64,000 bases of DNA from Marinifilum sp965230805 (GTDB lineage: Bacteria > Bacteroidota > Bacteroidia > Bacteroidales > Marinifilaceae), in NCBI RefSeq assembly GCF_965230805.1, contig NZ_OZ246019.1, forward strand, positions 2,170,001 to 2,234,000. The letters run 5' to 3'. A model generated the notes under the pieces. That model worked only from the letters and a program-made list of their open reading frames with translations, searched no databases and was not told the DNA's origin. Positions 26,946 through 35,524 of this stretch are shown one piece after another (within the stretch, counting starts at the first letter, position 1; each line of letters opens with the position of its first letter). Position numbers and translations under genes: made by a program.

Positions 26946-27857
26946 ATGAGCAATATAATCAGAATAGAAAATATAAGTGAATTAAATAAATTGCTCAATC
27001 AGGATAAGCCTAAGCATTCTTTAATAAGTATAATTGATTTCTCAAAAATCAACTACCAAGTATTTGAAAATTTTGGAGTGGAAAAAATTAATTATAATTT
27101 TTATAGCATTATCTTAAAAAATTTAGTGCCCGGAAGCTTGAGGTATGGTAGGAATAATTACGATTTTCAGGATGGTAGTCTATTCTTTATGGCACCTGGC
27201 CAAGTTTTAACTTTGGAAAATATAAACCATGAAGATGTATATGGCTGGGGGTTAAGTTTCCATCCGAATCTGATAAGAGGTACTTCTTTAAATTCAAAAA
27301 TAAAAGAGTACACATTTTTTAACTACACGCTAAAGGAAGCATTACACCTATCTGATGAAGAAAAATGTACCTTGGGAAACATTATGTCAGATATCAACAA
27401 AGAATTAAATCATCCAATTGACAAACACAGCAAAGCCGTAATTGTTTCAGCTATTGAACTTTTGTTAAATCATTGCTTGCGTTATTACGAAAGGCAATTT
27501 ATTACTCGTTCAGAACTCAATCAGGATGTTATCGTAAAATTGGAAGAGTATTTAACCAATTATTTTAAATCTAAAAAGCAACAAACTAATGGACTACCCA
27601 CTGCAAAGCAGTGTGCCGAACAAGTTCATTTATCTCCAAACTATTTGTGCGACTTATTAAAAAAAGAAACAGGTAAGAGCACACAAGAACATATACATTA
27701 CTATGTGGTGGAGCTTGCCAAGCATAAACTTTTAAGCACAAAAAATTCGATTAGCGGAATTGCCTATGATCTGGGATTCAAATATCCCCAGTACTTTAGT
27801 AAATTGTTTAAGAAGAAAACGGGAATGTCTCCTGCTGAATATCGAAATCTGAACTAA
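26946..27857 (+). CDS. AraC-family transcriptional regulator
   Basis: 303 residues from the ATG at 26946, preceded by AAAGAAAGGATT; an upstream alternative start at 26925 would add seven residues. The N-terminal ~180 residues have cupin-like segments (FQDGSLFFMAPGQVLTLEN) and are probably the ligand-sensing part. The C-terminal ~100 residues hold two HTH motifs: EQVHLSPNYLCDLLKKETGKS and ISGIAYDLGFKYPQYFSKLFKKKTGMSPAEYR. The adjacent hydrolase gene is the most likely target by position. Confidence 0.88.
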   Translation: MSNIIRIENISELNKLLNQDKPKHSLISIIDFSKINYQVFENFGVEKINYNFYSIILKNLVPGSLRYGRNNYDFQDGSLFFMAPGQVLTLENINHEDVYGWGLSFHPNLIRGTSLNSKIKEYTFFNYTLKEALHLSDEEKCTLGNIMSDINKELNHPIDKHSKAVIVSAIELLLNHCLRYYERQFITRSELNQDVIVKLEEYLTNYFKSKKQQTNGLPTAKQCAEQVHLSPNYLCDLLKKETGKSTQEHIHYYVVELAKHKLLSTKNSISGIAYDLGFKYPQYFSKLFKKKTGMSPAEYRNLN

Positions 27858-28020
27858 ATCCAGCCAATGCATACCCATACGAAAGCATTCGATTATACTT
27901 ATTTATTAACTCTTTTGGGGAAGCATTTGCATGTTAAAACTTTTTCCAGAGCTTACGGATAAATGTGCTCTGCTCATTCAAGGCACGCAATGTATAAACA
28001 GAATAGGCGATAGGGATGAG

Positions 28021-28040
28021 GTTACCTCGAACTCACGTTA
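28021..28040. repeat. Isolated MITE end relic
   Basis: GTTACCTCGAACTCACGTTA is the complement of TAACGTGAGTTCGAGGTAA, the terminal inverted repeat of the 269-bp element. No second end is found nearby. Confidence 0.6.
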
Positions 28041-28327
28041 GTTATAGACCTCTTCAATTTTTACGCAGTTTGATAGGTGAAGCCTACTATCTCCTACTTT
28101 GCATCCACACACCTCTTTGTAAAAGCTTAAAAAGCAAGCTGCAAATACTTCATGCCTTTAAAAAGGCTCTGATAAGCGGCTCAGGCTCTTTTTGAAATCA
28201 GTCCTGTAGGAAAGACCTCCATGCTGTGATACAGCAAACAGGAATCATTCTAATTTAGCAAGTCAGAGATATTGCATTAGTTTTTTTGATAAATTAAGAG
28301 CTCCTAATCCTGTTAAAAGCATACGCA
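28041..28327. other. Intergenic region upstream of the DUF3857 gene
   Basis: Only weak local repeats are visible (AAAGCTTAAAAAGCAAGCT, CCTTTAAAAAGGCTC). No named RNA or operator is recognised. It likely holds the promoter. Confidence 0.4.
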
Positions 28328-30910
28328 ATGAAACTAATTCAACTCTTTTTGCTACTGATCTTCACGGCTCAATCCAGTTTATCTTTTTCCACTCCCACAT
28401 TTAAGATTAAAGCTTCTCCGGTTTGGAAAACCAAGATTAAATTCGATCCAAAAGCACATGATTATAAAAACGAGGGCTCGGTGAGTTATCTGTTGCTCGA
28501 TTGGCAGGACAACGTGATTACCCAAGAGTACAATTACCGTTACTGCATTCGCTTAAATAATGAAGATGCCGTACAGGCCAACTCACAATTGTATTTTACT
28601 TTCGATCCAAGCCATCAGGAATTGTATATCCATACCATCAGGCTGTATCGCAATGGCAAAATCATCGATAAACTCAACAGAAATAAAATCGAACTCATCA
28701 GAAACGAGAAGAATGCGGAGCGCTACATCTATGACGGAAGTTATTCGGCGGTGAGCATACTCGAAGATGTGCAGGTTGGCGATATTCTTGAATACGAATA
28801 TACCTTAAAGGGAGCCAATCCTTTATTTAAGGATCATTTTTACAATTACCATACTCAGGCTTACAGTTCCGAAGTTCAACACATGTATTATCAGATGTTG
28901 TTGCCAAAGCATAAAAAATATCTGGTGAAAAACCTGTATGGAGGAGTTGAGCCTATACGAAATTCTCGAAATGGCGTGCAATCGCTATCCTGGGATTTAA
29001 AAAATGTAGCCCCAATTTTTACCGATGAAGATAGTCCGGAATGGTACGATCCTTATCCGGCTTCCGAAATCAGTTCATTCCAAAACTGGAAAGAGGTGCG
29101 TGCATTTATGAAGAAACTCTATCCTATGGATGTAAAATGTCCGATGATTAGCAGGTTCATTGCCCAAAAAAAATACAGCCCCACCGATGAAGGTCTCATT
29201 CAGATCATCCGTTTTGTTCAGGATGAAATTAGGTATCTGGGCATGAGCAATGGTGTAAATTCGCATAAACCACACCATCCCGAAAAGGTATTTAAACAAC
29301 GGTTTGGCGATTGCAAAGACAAGTCATATTTGCTATGCTATATGCTTAGGCAGATAGGTATAGAGGCATGGCCGGCAATTGTGAATACCACGGCCAAAAG
29401 ATATGTCGATCGTTACGCTCCTTCGCCTTTTGCTTTCAACCATGTAATTGTAAAAATCAACTGGAAAGGTAAAACCTATTGGGTAGATCCTACCTATAAC
29501 AATCAGAAGGGTGGAATCGATCAATTGCAGAATCCGATGTATGGAAAAGCTCTTGTGATTGACAAGGGTGATAGCGATTTGGAACTCATCCCCGAAGACC
29601 AGCTCAGAAAAGTGCTAATCAACGAAAATTTTTGGTTTACCGATAGCATTTCAAAGATCAGATACGAGGTAGTTAGCCATTTTAGCGGACAAATTGCCAA
29701 CGATCGAAGAAGCTGGAACCTGGGAATCTCATTGGCTAACAACAAAGATGCTTATTTGGATTACTGCACCCGATTCTACCAAAACATGAATTGGAAAAAC
29801 GATTCATCTTTGATTTTTCGTGACAATCCTGAAAAGAATATTTTCCGAATTATTGAAAAGTACGAAATAGAAAGCCCGTGGGAACATAGGGGAGCTGACA
29901 GCATAGAGTTGTATTCGAGCTATTTCCCTTACAATATGTACGAGTTTTTAAACTCAACCAATGATAAGGTAAGAAGCGCACCCCTAAAAATAACTCATCC
30001 CATTGATGTGGAATTGAAAATGAACCTTCACTTTCCAAAGCACAAGCAGGTTGGATTTATGGAGGAACAAGACAGTATCATCAACGAATTCTTTCATTTT
30101 AATTACAGCGTTTCAAATAATATGCTGTCAAATTTTGTAACGGTTAGCTACAAATACAAAAGCTTGAAAGACCATGTGCCTCTAGATAAATTAAAGGCTT
30201 ACTATAAAGATTACGATCGTTTGTCCGACAAGTGCGAATATCCGGTTCAGTGGGGAATGGATGTCGATCCTGAATTTAAAATCTTTGGCCCGGCTATTTT
30301 TGTGAGTCTACTGCTGCTGCTTGCAAGTTTCTTCTTCCTTCGTAAACTCTACCGCTGGGACATTCCGCGTGAGGTATCCTATGGGTCGATTCGAGAGAGC
30401 ATTGGCGGATGGCTGGGACTGGTGGCTCTTGGACTTTATGTCACTCCTTTTTCTATAACTTACATTTTAATTGATAACGATTATTTTAACAAAGGCATGT
30501 GGGATCAGTTTATTGCCATGTATACTGATAATCCTTTTTTAGCCGGCTCACTTTATTTTTATGAATTGATGTTTAATATGGGAATCATCATCTTTGCAAT
30601 ATTCATGATTGTATTGATGCACAAAAAACGAACTACTTTCCCAAAACTCTATATCTACTTTAGGGTAGCTATTCTTGCAGGAATCATATTAGACAATATT
30701 TGGTCCGCAGAAATTGCCGGATTCGAAAGTATAGACGAAAATGCACTCACTCGAAGTATTATTAGTGCTGCCATATGGATTCCATACATGATGAAATCGC
30801 AACGTGTTAAAGAGACCTTTGTAAAAAGACTAAAGAAAGAACAGACGGAAGTGCAGGATGAAGAAGTTCAGAAAATGGAAGAGGTGGTAAGATCATCAAG
30901 CTATAGCTGA
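28328..30910 (+). CDS. DUF3857/transglutaminase-like protein with C-terminal membrane domain
   Basis: 860 residues with a signal peptide (ending near SSLSFS). Residues ~55-230 form a DUF3857-type domain. Residues ~270-400 are a transglutaminase-like domain with the full triad: Cys in RFGDCKDKSYLLCYML, His in PFAFNHVIVKI and Asp in TYWVDPTYNNQ. From about residue 655 there is a membrane anchor and then a four-helix membrane module beginning GGWLGLVALGLYVTP, resembling DUF2569. DUF3857-transglutaminase proteins are common in Bacteroidota; the C-terminal membrane fusion is less usual. The catalytic domain is probably periplasmic and could cleave or crosslink peptides. Substrate unknown. Confidence 0.82.
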   Translation: MKLIQLFLLLIFTAQSSLSFSTPTFKIKASPVWKTKIKFDPKAHDYKNEGSVSYLLLDWQDNVITQEYNYRYCIRLNNEDAVQANSQLYFTFDPSHQELYIHTIRLYRNGKIIDKLNRNKIELIRNEKNAERYIYDGSYSAVSILEDVQVGDILEYEYTLKGANPLFKDHFYNYHTQAYSSEVQHMYYQMLLPKHKKYLVKNLYGGVEPIRNSRNGVQSLSWDLKNVAPIFTDEDSPEWYDPYPASEISSFQNWKEVRAFMKKLYPMDVKCPMISRFIAQKKYSPTDEGLIQIIRFVQDEIRYLGMSNGVNSHKPHHPEKVFKQRFGDCKDKSYLLCYMLRQIGIEAWPAIVNTTAKRYVDRYAPSPFAFNHVIVKINWKGKTYWVDPTYNNQKGGIDQLQNPMYGKALVIDKGDSDLELIPEDQLRKVLINENFWFTDSISKIRYEVVSHFSGQIANDRRSWNLGISLANNKDAYLDYCTRFYQNMNWKNDSSLIFRDNPEKNIFRIIEKYEIESPWEHRGADSIELYSSYFPYNMYEFLNSTNDKVRSAPLKITHPIDVELKMNLHFPKHKQVGFMEEQDSIINEFFHFNYSVSNNMLSNFVTVSYKYKSLKDHVPLDKLKAYYKDYDRLSDKCEYPVQWGMDVDPEFKIFGPAIFVSLLLLLASFFFLRKLYRWDIPREVSYGSIRESIGGWLGLVALGLYVTPFSITYILIDNDYFNKGMWDQFIAMYTDNPFLAGSLYFYELMFNMGIIIFAIFMIVLMHKKRTTFPKLYIYFRVAILAGIILDNIWSAEIAGFESIDENALTRSIISAAIWIPYMMKSQRVKETFVKRLKKEQTEVQDEEVQKMEEVVRSSSYS

Positions 30911-31261
30911 AAAACTTTAACATGCTTTAATAAACAGCCTGTTTTTCCAAAATCATACCTTAATCGTTGGCATTTTCTTATGAAATTTCAAGATATGGAA
31001 TGATTGGGAACAATTATTCAATCGTTTTCGACAGCTGTTTGAATAGAATATAATACCTTTGCGCTTATCTAATACCAGTTTTATTGTGAAATGATTCTTC
31101 AATTGTTGTAAGTGTTTTGAGTTTAGCCAGGCTAAAAAATAAATGTATAAGCTTAGCTGGGGCGATATTTTTTAGGAAGAATAAACTCAAAAGGACAAGT
31201 GAAGGAGACAGATTTAATGGTAATACTGGCATAAGCACATATTACTTAAGCGCAATTGGGT
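30911..31261. other. Intergenic region upstream of the histidine kinase
   Basis: About 350 AT-rich bases without a recognised RNA, repeat or terminator of note. It presumably holds the kinase promoter. Confidence 0.4.
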
Positions 31262-33025
31262 ATGAGAAAATCATTGGCTAAAAAACTTCTTGTAAACTTT
31301 GTAGTCCTAAATCTATTATCGATACTAATTGTTGGTGTTTTTGCCTATAAACAGGCAAAAGATGCTTTAATATTGCGCACTTACAATCAGCTTACGTCTG
31401 TTAGAATTGAAAAACAAAAGCGAGTTGAACATTTCTTTCAACAAAGAATAAATGAAGTAAAAGCATTGTGTAATCTTGATTTTCAACCTTCATTGCAAAA
31501 AATCACCCCTGAATTATTACACGACAAAATTGAGCATAGCATTATCAATAAGGCTTTTTCCTCATTACTATCGAATAACAACACCTATCACAACATTTAC
31601 ATTTACTTGTCGGAGCTCGAAAACACTGCTTTTAATATCGATGGCAGGGCAGAGAGCATAAGTAGCGCATCCATTACTGCCGAGTATAAACAATTATTCT
31701 CTAGTTTGCTTGCCGGCAACGGGATTTCGATTCATGAACTGTTTGTAAACACGGATAAGCTGCATACTGAAGTATTAATTTGTCAATCGATAAAAATTAA
31801 ACAACAAAGTGTAGTCATCGCCTTTAGCCTTAATATGGATGGTATTAATGCTATTATGCTCGATAGAAATCCCTTAAATGGCCTTGGCGAATCCGGCGAA
31901 GCTTATTTGGTTGGCGAAGACCATTTCCTAAGAAGTGCAAGCCGATTTAAAGAGAATGCTGTGTTTACCTTAAAGTCGGCAACCAAAGGCGTAAAATTGG
32001 CATACAAGGACAGTATCGGTTCAGCCATTTTTCAGGATTACAGAGGTATAAAGGTATTGAGTTCCTTTAGCAAGATGAATTTACCTGACTTGAACTGGGC
32101 TATTTTAGCTGAAATGGATCATCAGGAAGCCATGATTCCGATTCGGAATTACGGAAACTCAATGGTATACATTCTAATTATTCTTAGTTTGTTGCTATTG
32201 GGTGTTGTTAGCATTATTGCAAGCAATATAACTGCTCCCATAAGGAAACTGCAAGCCGAGACAGAAAAGGTTTCATCGGGAATTTACGAGCCTGTTTCGG
32301 ATATCAAAGCCGAAGGCGAAATTCAGGAATTGGTAACCGCATTTAATCAAATGACCAGTAAGATCAAGGAGCAAAAAGAGAATATTCAGCTTGCAAAAGA
32401 TCAAAGCATATCATCGATGATAGATGGACAGGAAACAGAGCGGAACCGCCTTGCCAGAGAACTGCATGATGGTTTGGCTCAAACGGTTCTTGCAATTAAA
32501 ATGCATCTGGAAAATGCGGCTACCGAAAATTCGGTAGAAGTATTGAAAAAATCCAGGGAAATGCTTTCCGATTTGCTGGCTGAAATTAGAGTGATGTCGA
32601 ACGATTTAATGCCAGCAGTATTGCGTGAATTCGGGTTGAAAGATGCCTTATGCAGTTTGCTCCATCAGATCGAAGAGAATACCCATTTGCAAACGAATTT
32701 GGAAGTTCACGAAGACTTACTACCCCAAATAGGCAAGAAGTCTGAAACCTATCTATACAGAATTGCTCAAGAAGCTCTTAGTAATATTATAAAACATGCC
32801 AATGCCGGCAAAGTAAGCATTTTTATTTATCAAAAGTCTGATTTTCTTTTCTTCAAGATCGAAGATGATGGCATTGGTTTAAATGATAATAAAAAAAATG
32901 GAAATGGATTATCAAATATTAAGGAGCGAATTTCGATTTTAGGTGGGCAAGCAATTTTAAAGAATATTCAACCTGTAGGGTTTAGGGTAATGTGCAAAAT
33001 TCCGTTATCAAAATTATTGGTATAA
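31262..33025 (+). CDS. Membrane sensor histidine kinase, NarL-type (HisKA_3)
   Basis: 587 residues from the ATG at 31262; the open frame continues to a TTG six bases earlier. Layout: TM1 at residues ~9-30, an extracytoplasmic cache-like sensor to ~295, TM2 (VYILIILSLLLLGVVSIIA), a HAMP domain, then a HisKA_3 dimerisation helix with the phospho-His in RLARELHDGLAQTV near residue 398, and a HATPase_c domain (RIAQEALSNIIKHANA, EDDGIGLN, NGNGLSNIKER). It should phosphorylate the NarL-type regulator encoded next. Hairpin-repeat copy 4 fills the gap between the two genes. The signal sensed is unknown. Confidence 0.92.
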   Translation: MRKSLAKKLLVNFVVLNLLSILIVGVFAYKQAKDALILRTYNQLTSVRIEKQKRVEHFFQQRINEVKALCNLDFQPSLQKITPELLHDKIEHSIINKAFSSLLSNNNTYHNIYIYLSELENTAFNIDGRAESISSASITAEYKQLFSSLLAGNGISIHELFVNTDKLHTEVLICQSIKIKQQSVVIAFSLNMDGINAIMLDRNPLNGLGESGEAYLVGEDHFLRSASRFKENAVFTLKSATKGVKLAYKDSIGSAIFQDYRGIKVLSSFSKMNLPDLNWAILAEMDHQEAMIPIRNYGNSMVYILIILSLLLLGVVSIIASNITAPIRKLQAETEKVSSGIYEPVSDIKAEGEIQELVTAFNQMTSKIKEQKENIQLAKDQSISSMIDGQETERNRLARELHDGLAQTVLAIKMHLENAATENSVEVLKKSREMLSDLLAEIRVMSNDLMPAVLREFGLKDALCSLLHQIEENTHLQTNLEVHEDLLPQIGKKSETYLYRIAQEALSNIIKHANAGKVSIFIYQKSDFLFFKIEDDGIGLNDNKKNGNGLSNIKERISILGGQAILKNIQPVGFRVMCKIPLSKLLV

Positions 33026-33119
33026 AACGAGTATGATTAAAATAATTATTAAACATACACTGTAATGATTATTTTGATCTTGCAACTTCCATCTGACAAA
33101 TGGAAAAAACTACAAACAG
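33023..33119 (+). repeat. Dispersed hairpin leader repeat, copy 4
   Basis: AAAACGAGTATGATTAAAAT, stem arms GATTAAAATAATTATT and AATGATTATTTTGATC (16 pairs including two G-U), loop AAACATACACTGT, CTTGCAACTTCCATCTGAC, then ACAAACAG immediately before the response-regulator ATG at 33120. It begins at the kinase stop codon. Confidence 0.88.
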
Positions 33120-33773
33120 ATGAAAAAGATTAATGTTGTTTTGGTAGATGATCACAAACTATTTCGTGATGGCTTGAAATCTTTGTTACACAATACCGAA
33201 GATGTTCGGATTGTAGGAGAATACAGCAAGGCAGATGATTTGATTATGGAAATCAACCAAGTGCCGGTGGATATCGTAATCACAGACATTAGTATGCCAG
33301 GAAAAAATGGCATTGAACTTACTCAGTATCTGGGCGAAATGCATCCATGCATTCGAACGATTATCCTATCTATGCATAATAACAAAGAGTTTATTCTACG
33401 TGCAATGGAGGTTGGAGCTAAGGCATATTTACCAAAGGATATTGCCGGAAATGAGTTGAAGAATGCCATTCGCGAGGTGAGTTTAGGAAACGAGTATTTT
33501 AATCAGTCCATTAGTAATATCATTATGCGAAGCTTAATGCGAGACAATAAAGCTGAAAAGAACTGCAATGAGTTAACGCGACGGGAAATTGAAGTGCTTC
33601 GATTGGTAGCCGATGGATTAATGAACAAAGAGGTTGCCGAGCAGTTAAACATAAGTGTACGTACGGTTGATTGCCATAAAAATCATATCATGAGCAAGCT
33701 TAAATTGAATACAACCGCCGAATTGGTAAAATATGCCATTAAAAATAGAATTATCGAAGTAGAAATTGATTAG
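33120..33773 (+). CDS. NarL/FixJ-family response regulator
   Basis: 217 residues. Receiver domain with VLVDDHKLFRDGL, phospho-Asp in DIVITDISMPGKNG near residue 57, and switch Lys in AYLPKDIAGNE. C-terminal LuxR-type HTH: LTRREIEVLRLVADGLMNKEVAEQLNISVRTVDCHKNHIMSKL. It pairs with the HisKA_3 kinase immediately upstream. Its ATG is exactly at the end of hairpin-repeat copy 4, so it may be translated or transcribed separately from the kinase. Targets unknown. Confidence 0.93.
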   Translation: MKKINVVLVDDHKLFRDGLKSLLHNTEDVRIVGEYSKADDLIMEINQVPVDIVITDISMPGKNGIELTQYLGEMHPCIRTIILSMHNNKEFILRAMEVGAKAYLPKDIAGNELKNAIREVSLGNEYFNQSISNIIMRSLMRDNKAEKNCNELTRREIEVLRLVADGLMNKEVAEQLNISVRTVDCHKNHIMSKLKLNTTAELVKYAIKNRIIEVEID

Positions 33774-33913
33774 ATGTTTCCCTCTTTTGATTGAATGAAT
33801 AACTACTCATATTGCTTCCCAAGTTTTTTGAACAAAAGCAAGCATGTATAAAAGACTTAAATAAAGTATGGAAGCGTATTTGTACAAAAAGATTGGCTCT
33901 CAAAAAGTTCAAA

Positions 33914-33951
33914 ACAATCCGGATAGTTTTATCGCTATCCGGATTGTTTTT
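33914..33951. terminator. Bidirectional terminator between response regulator and hemB
   Basis: CAATCCGGATAG and CTATCCGGATTG form a 12-bp perfect stem with an eight-base loop, followed by TTTTT on the plus strand and TTTTG on the minus strand. It serves convergent genes. Confidence 0.9.
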
Positions 33952-33972
33952 CGTGGGTGACACTCGTAGGTA

Positions 33973-33987
33973 TTAGCCTGAGTTCGA
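33973..33987. repeat. Possible MITE terminal-repeat relic
   Basis: TTAGCCTGAGTTCGA resembles the outer end of the 269-bp element (TTAACGTGAGTTCGA) but the interior is not present. Confidence 0.35.
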
Positions 33988-34003
33988 TAAAAAATATTCG
34001 TTG

Positions 34004-34978
34004 TTATCCCTTGATCAATCCGGCATAATCTTTCGCAAAATAAGTTAAAATGATATCTGCTCCAGCTCTTGCGATGCTAATCAACATTTCCTGCATTGCT
34101 GCTTCATAATCCAGATAACCTTTCTGGGCAGCTGCCATTAGCATAGAGCATTCTCCACTTACATTATATGCTGCAATAGGTAAATGTGAATTCTGTTTCA
34201 GCAACTGGATTACATCCAAATACAATGTAGCGGGCTTCACCATTAAAATATCAGCTCCTTCCATTGTGTCCAGTTCTGCCTCCCTTAGTGCTTCCATCTT
34301 ATTGGCAGGATTCATTTGATAGGTTTTCTTATCTCCTGCTTTTGGTGCAGAATCTAAAGCATCCCGAAAAGGGCCATAATAAGCCGATGCGTATTTGGCT
34401 GTATAGGAAATGATACTTGTATCCATAAAACCTGCCTTATCCAGATCTTCTCTAAGGTAAGCAACTCTTCCATCCATCATATCAGATGGACCAATCATAT
34501 CGATTCCGGCTTGTGCCTGGGCAATAGCCATTTTAGACAAAATGGGCAAGCTAGCATCATTTTCAATCTTAGCATTGCTTACAAAACCGTCATGCCCATC
34601 GGATGAATATGGATCCATGGCAACATCCGAAATCAGAGTAATTTGCGGAAATGTGGTCTTAATCTTATTAATGGCATGTAAATAGAAGTTATCATTGGAA
34701 TAGCTATAAGAAGCAATGCTATCTTTTAAATGCTCTTTAACTGCGGGAAACAATACATATTGCTGAATGCCTAGTGCAATACAAGAGTCTATTTCTTTTA
34801 GAATCAAATCTAAAGACCATCTGTAATTACCTGGCATCGATTTTATTTCATCTTGAATGCCATTGCCGTCTACAATAAATAGTGGATACACTAAATGAGC
34901 AACATCCAATCTGGTTTCACAAAGCATCTGTCTTATGGCTTCCGACTTTCTGTTTCTTCTGGGTCTGTTTAGCATCAT
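34004..34978 (-). CDS. hemB: Delta-aminolevulinate dehydratase (porphobilinogen synthase), non-zinc type
   Basis: 324 residues. It joins two 5-aminolevulinate molecules to porphobilinogen in tetrapyrrole synthesis. Active-site regions are clear: DILMVKPATLYLD with the Schiff-base Lys, and PIAAYNVSGE. The metal-site segment at about residues 117-130 reads DVAMDPYSSDGHDG. Zinc-dependent HemB proteins have three Cys there (D-x-C-x-C...G-H-x-C), so this protein is of the Asp/Ala type that does not need active-site zinc and usually uses magnesium. It is last in a minus-strand series containing COG0523 GTPases and a His-rich ABC permease, which fits a zinc-sparing role. Confidence 0.93.
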   Translation of the reverse strand: MMLNRPRRNRKSEAIRQMLCETRLDVAHLVYPLFIVDGNGIQDEIKSMPGNYRWSLDLILKEIDSCIALGIQQYVLFPAVKEHLKDSIASYSYSNDNFYLHAINKIKTTFPQITLISDVAMDPYSSDGHDGFVSNAKIENDASLPILSKMAIAQAQAGIDMIGPSDMMDGRVAYLREDLDKAGFMDTSIISYTAKYASAYYGPFRDALDSAPKAGDKKTYQMNPANKMEALREAELDTMEGADILMVKPATLYLDVIQLLKQNSHLPIAAYNVSGECSMLMAAAQKGYLDYEAAMQEMLISIARAGADIILTYFAKDYAGLIKG

Positions 34979-35051
34979 TATTTCGTATGATTTTGGTGTA
35001 TTGGAAATATTAAAAACAGTTTGTTGTTCTCTCCCAATAACATCTTGTTTT

Positions 35052-35522
35052 CTATTTTATTAGTTTTACAAATTCAACCTCATCCATGATATAAATCAGA
35101 TGTTCTGAATCTTTCGTATTGAGTCTTAATTTCCCTTCTATTTCAAAATAATCATCTGTTTTTAAGCGCTTAAATCTTTGCAAATGCTCGGGCGAAACGT
35201 TTAATTCAATTATGGTCTGAAGTCCATCGCCTGTACAAAAAAAGCATGTATTCATGGGATTGTATGAAAGTACAAATATGTTTCCGGTGATATTAACAGG
35301 CAGAAAGAATCCTTTCACTTTTAGAGATTGTCCATCTAATCGTTTTAATTCCTTACCAAATTTTGGTCTTGGTAGCAATGTTTCGTACGTAAGGGAATAA
35401 AAGTATCTGATCTTAACATCATTCAGTAGTACATCCCAAACTTTATCATTCGTTAGCTTTTGTGCATTTATCGAAAAGGCAGAACTTATAACAAAATAAA
35501 ATACAAGGAATTTTATCTTCAT
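35052..35522 (-). CDS. DUF3299-like exported protein
   Basis: 156 residues with a signal peptide (cleavage near SINAQ). The core GFFLPVNITGN, FVLSYNPMNTCFFCTGDGLQ resembles DUF3299 proteins, with a CxxC pair (CFFC) near residue 92 that may bind metal. In Pseudomonas aeruginosa the PA4063-PA4066 zinc-responsive cluster pairs a DUF3299 protein with an ABC ATPase and an FtsX-like permease, and the same order appears here. It is two bases downstream of the permease gene. Exact role unknown; zinc handling is inferred. Confidence 0.75.
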   Translation of the reverse strand: MKIKFLVFYFVISSAFSINAQKLTNDKVWDVLLNDVKIRYFYSLTYETLLPRPKFGKELKRLDGQSLKVKGFFLPVNITGNIFVLSYNPMNTCFFCTGDGLQTIIELNVSPEHLQRFKRLKTDDYFEIEGKLRLNTKDSEHLIYIMDEVEFVKLIK

Positions 35523-35524
35523 GA

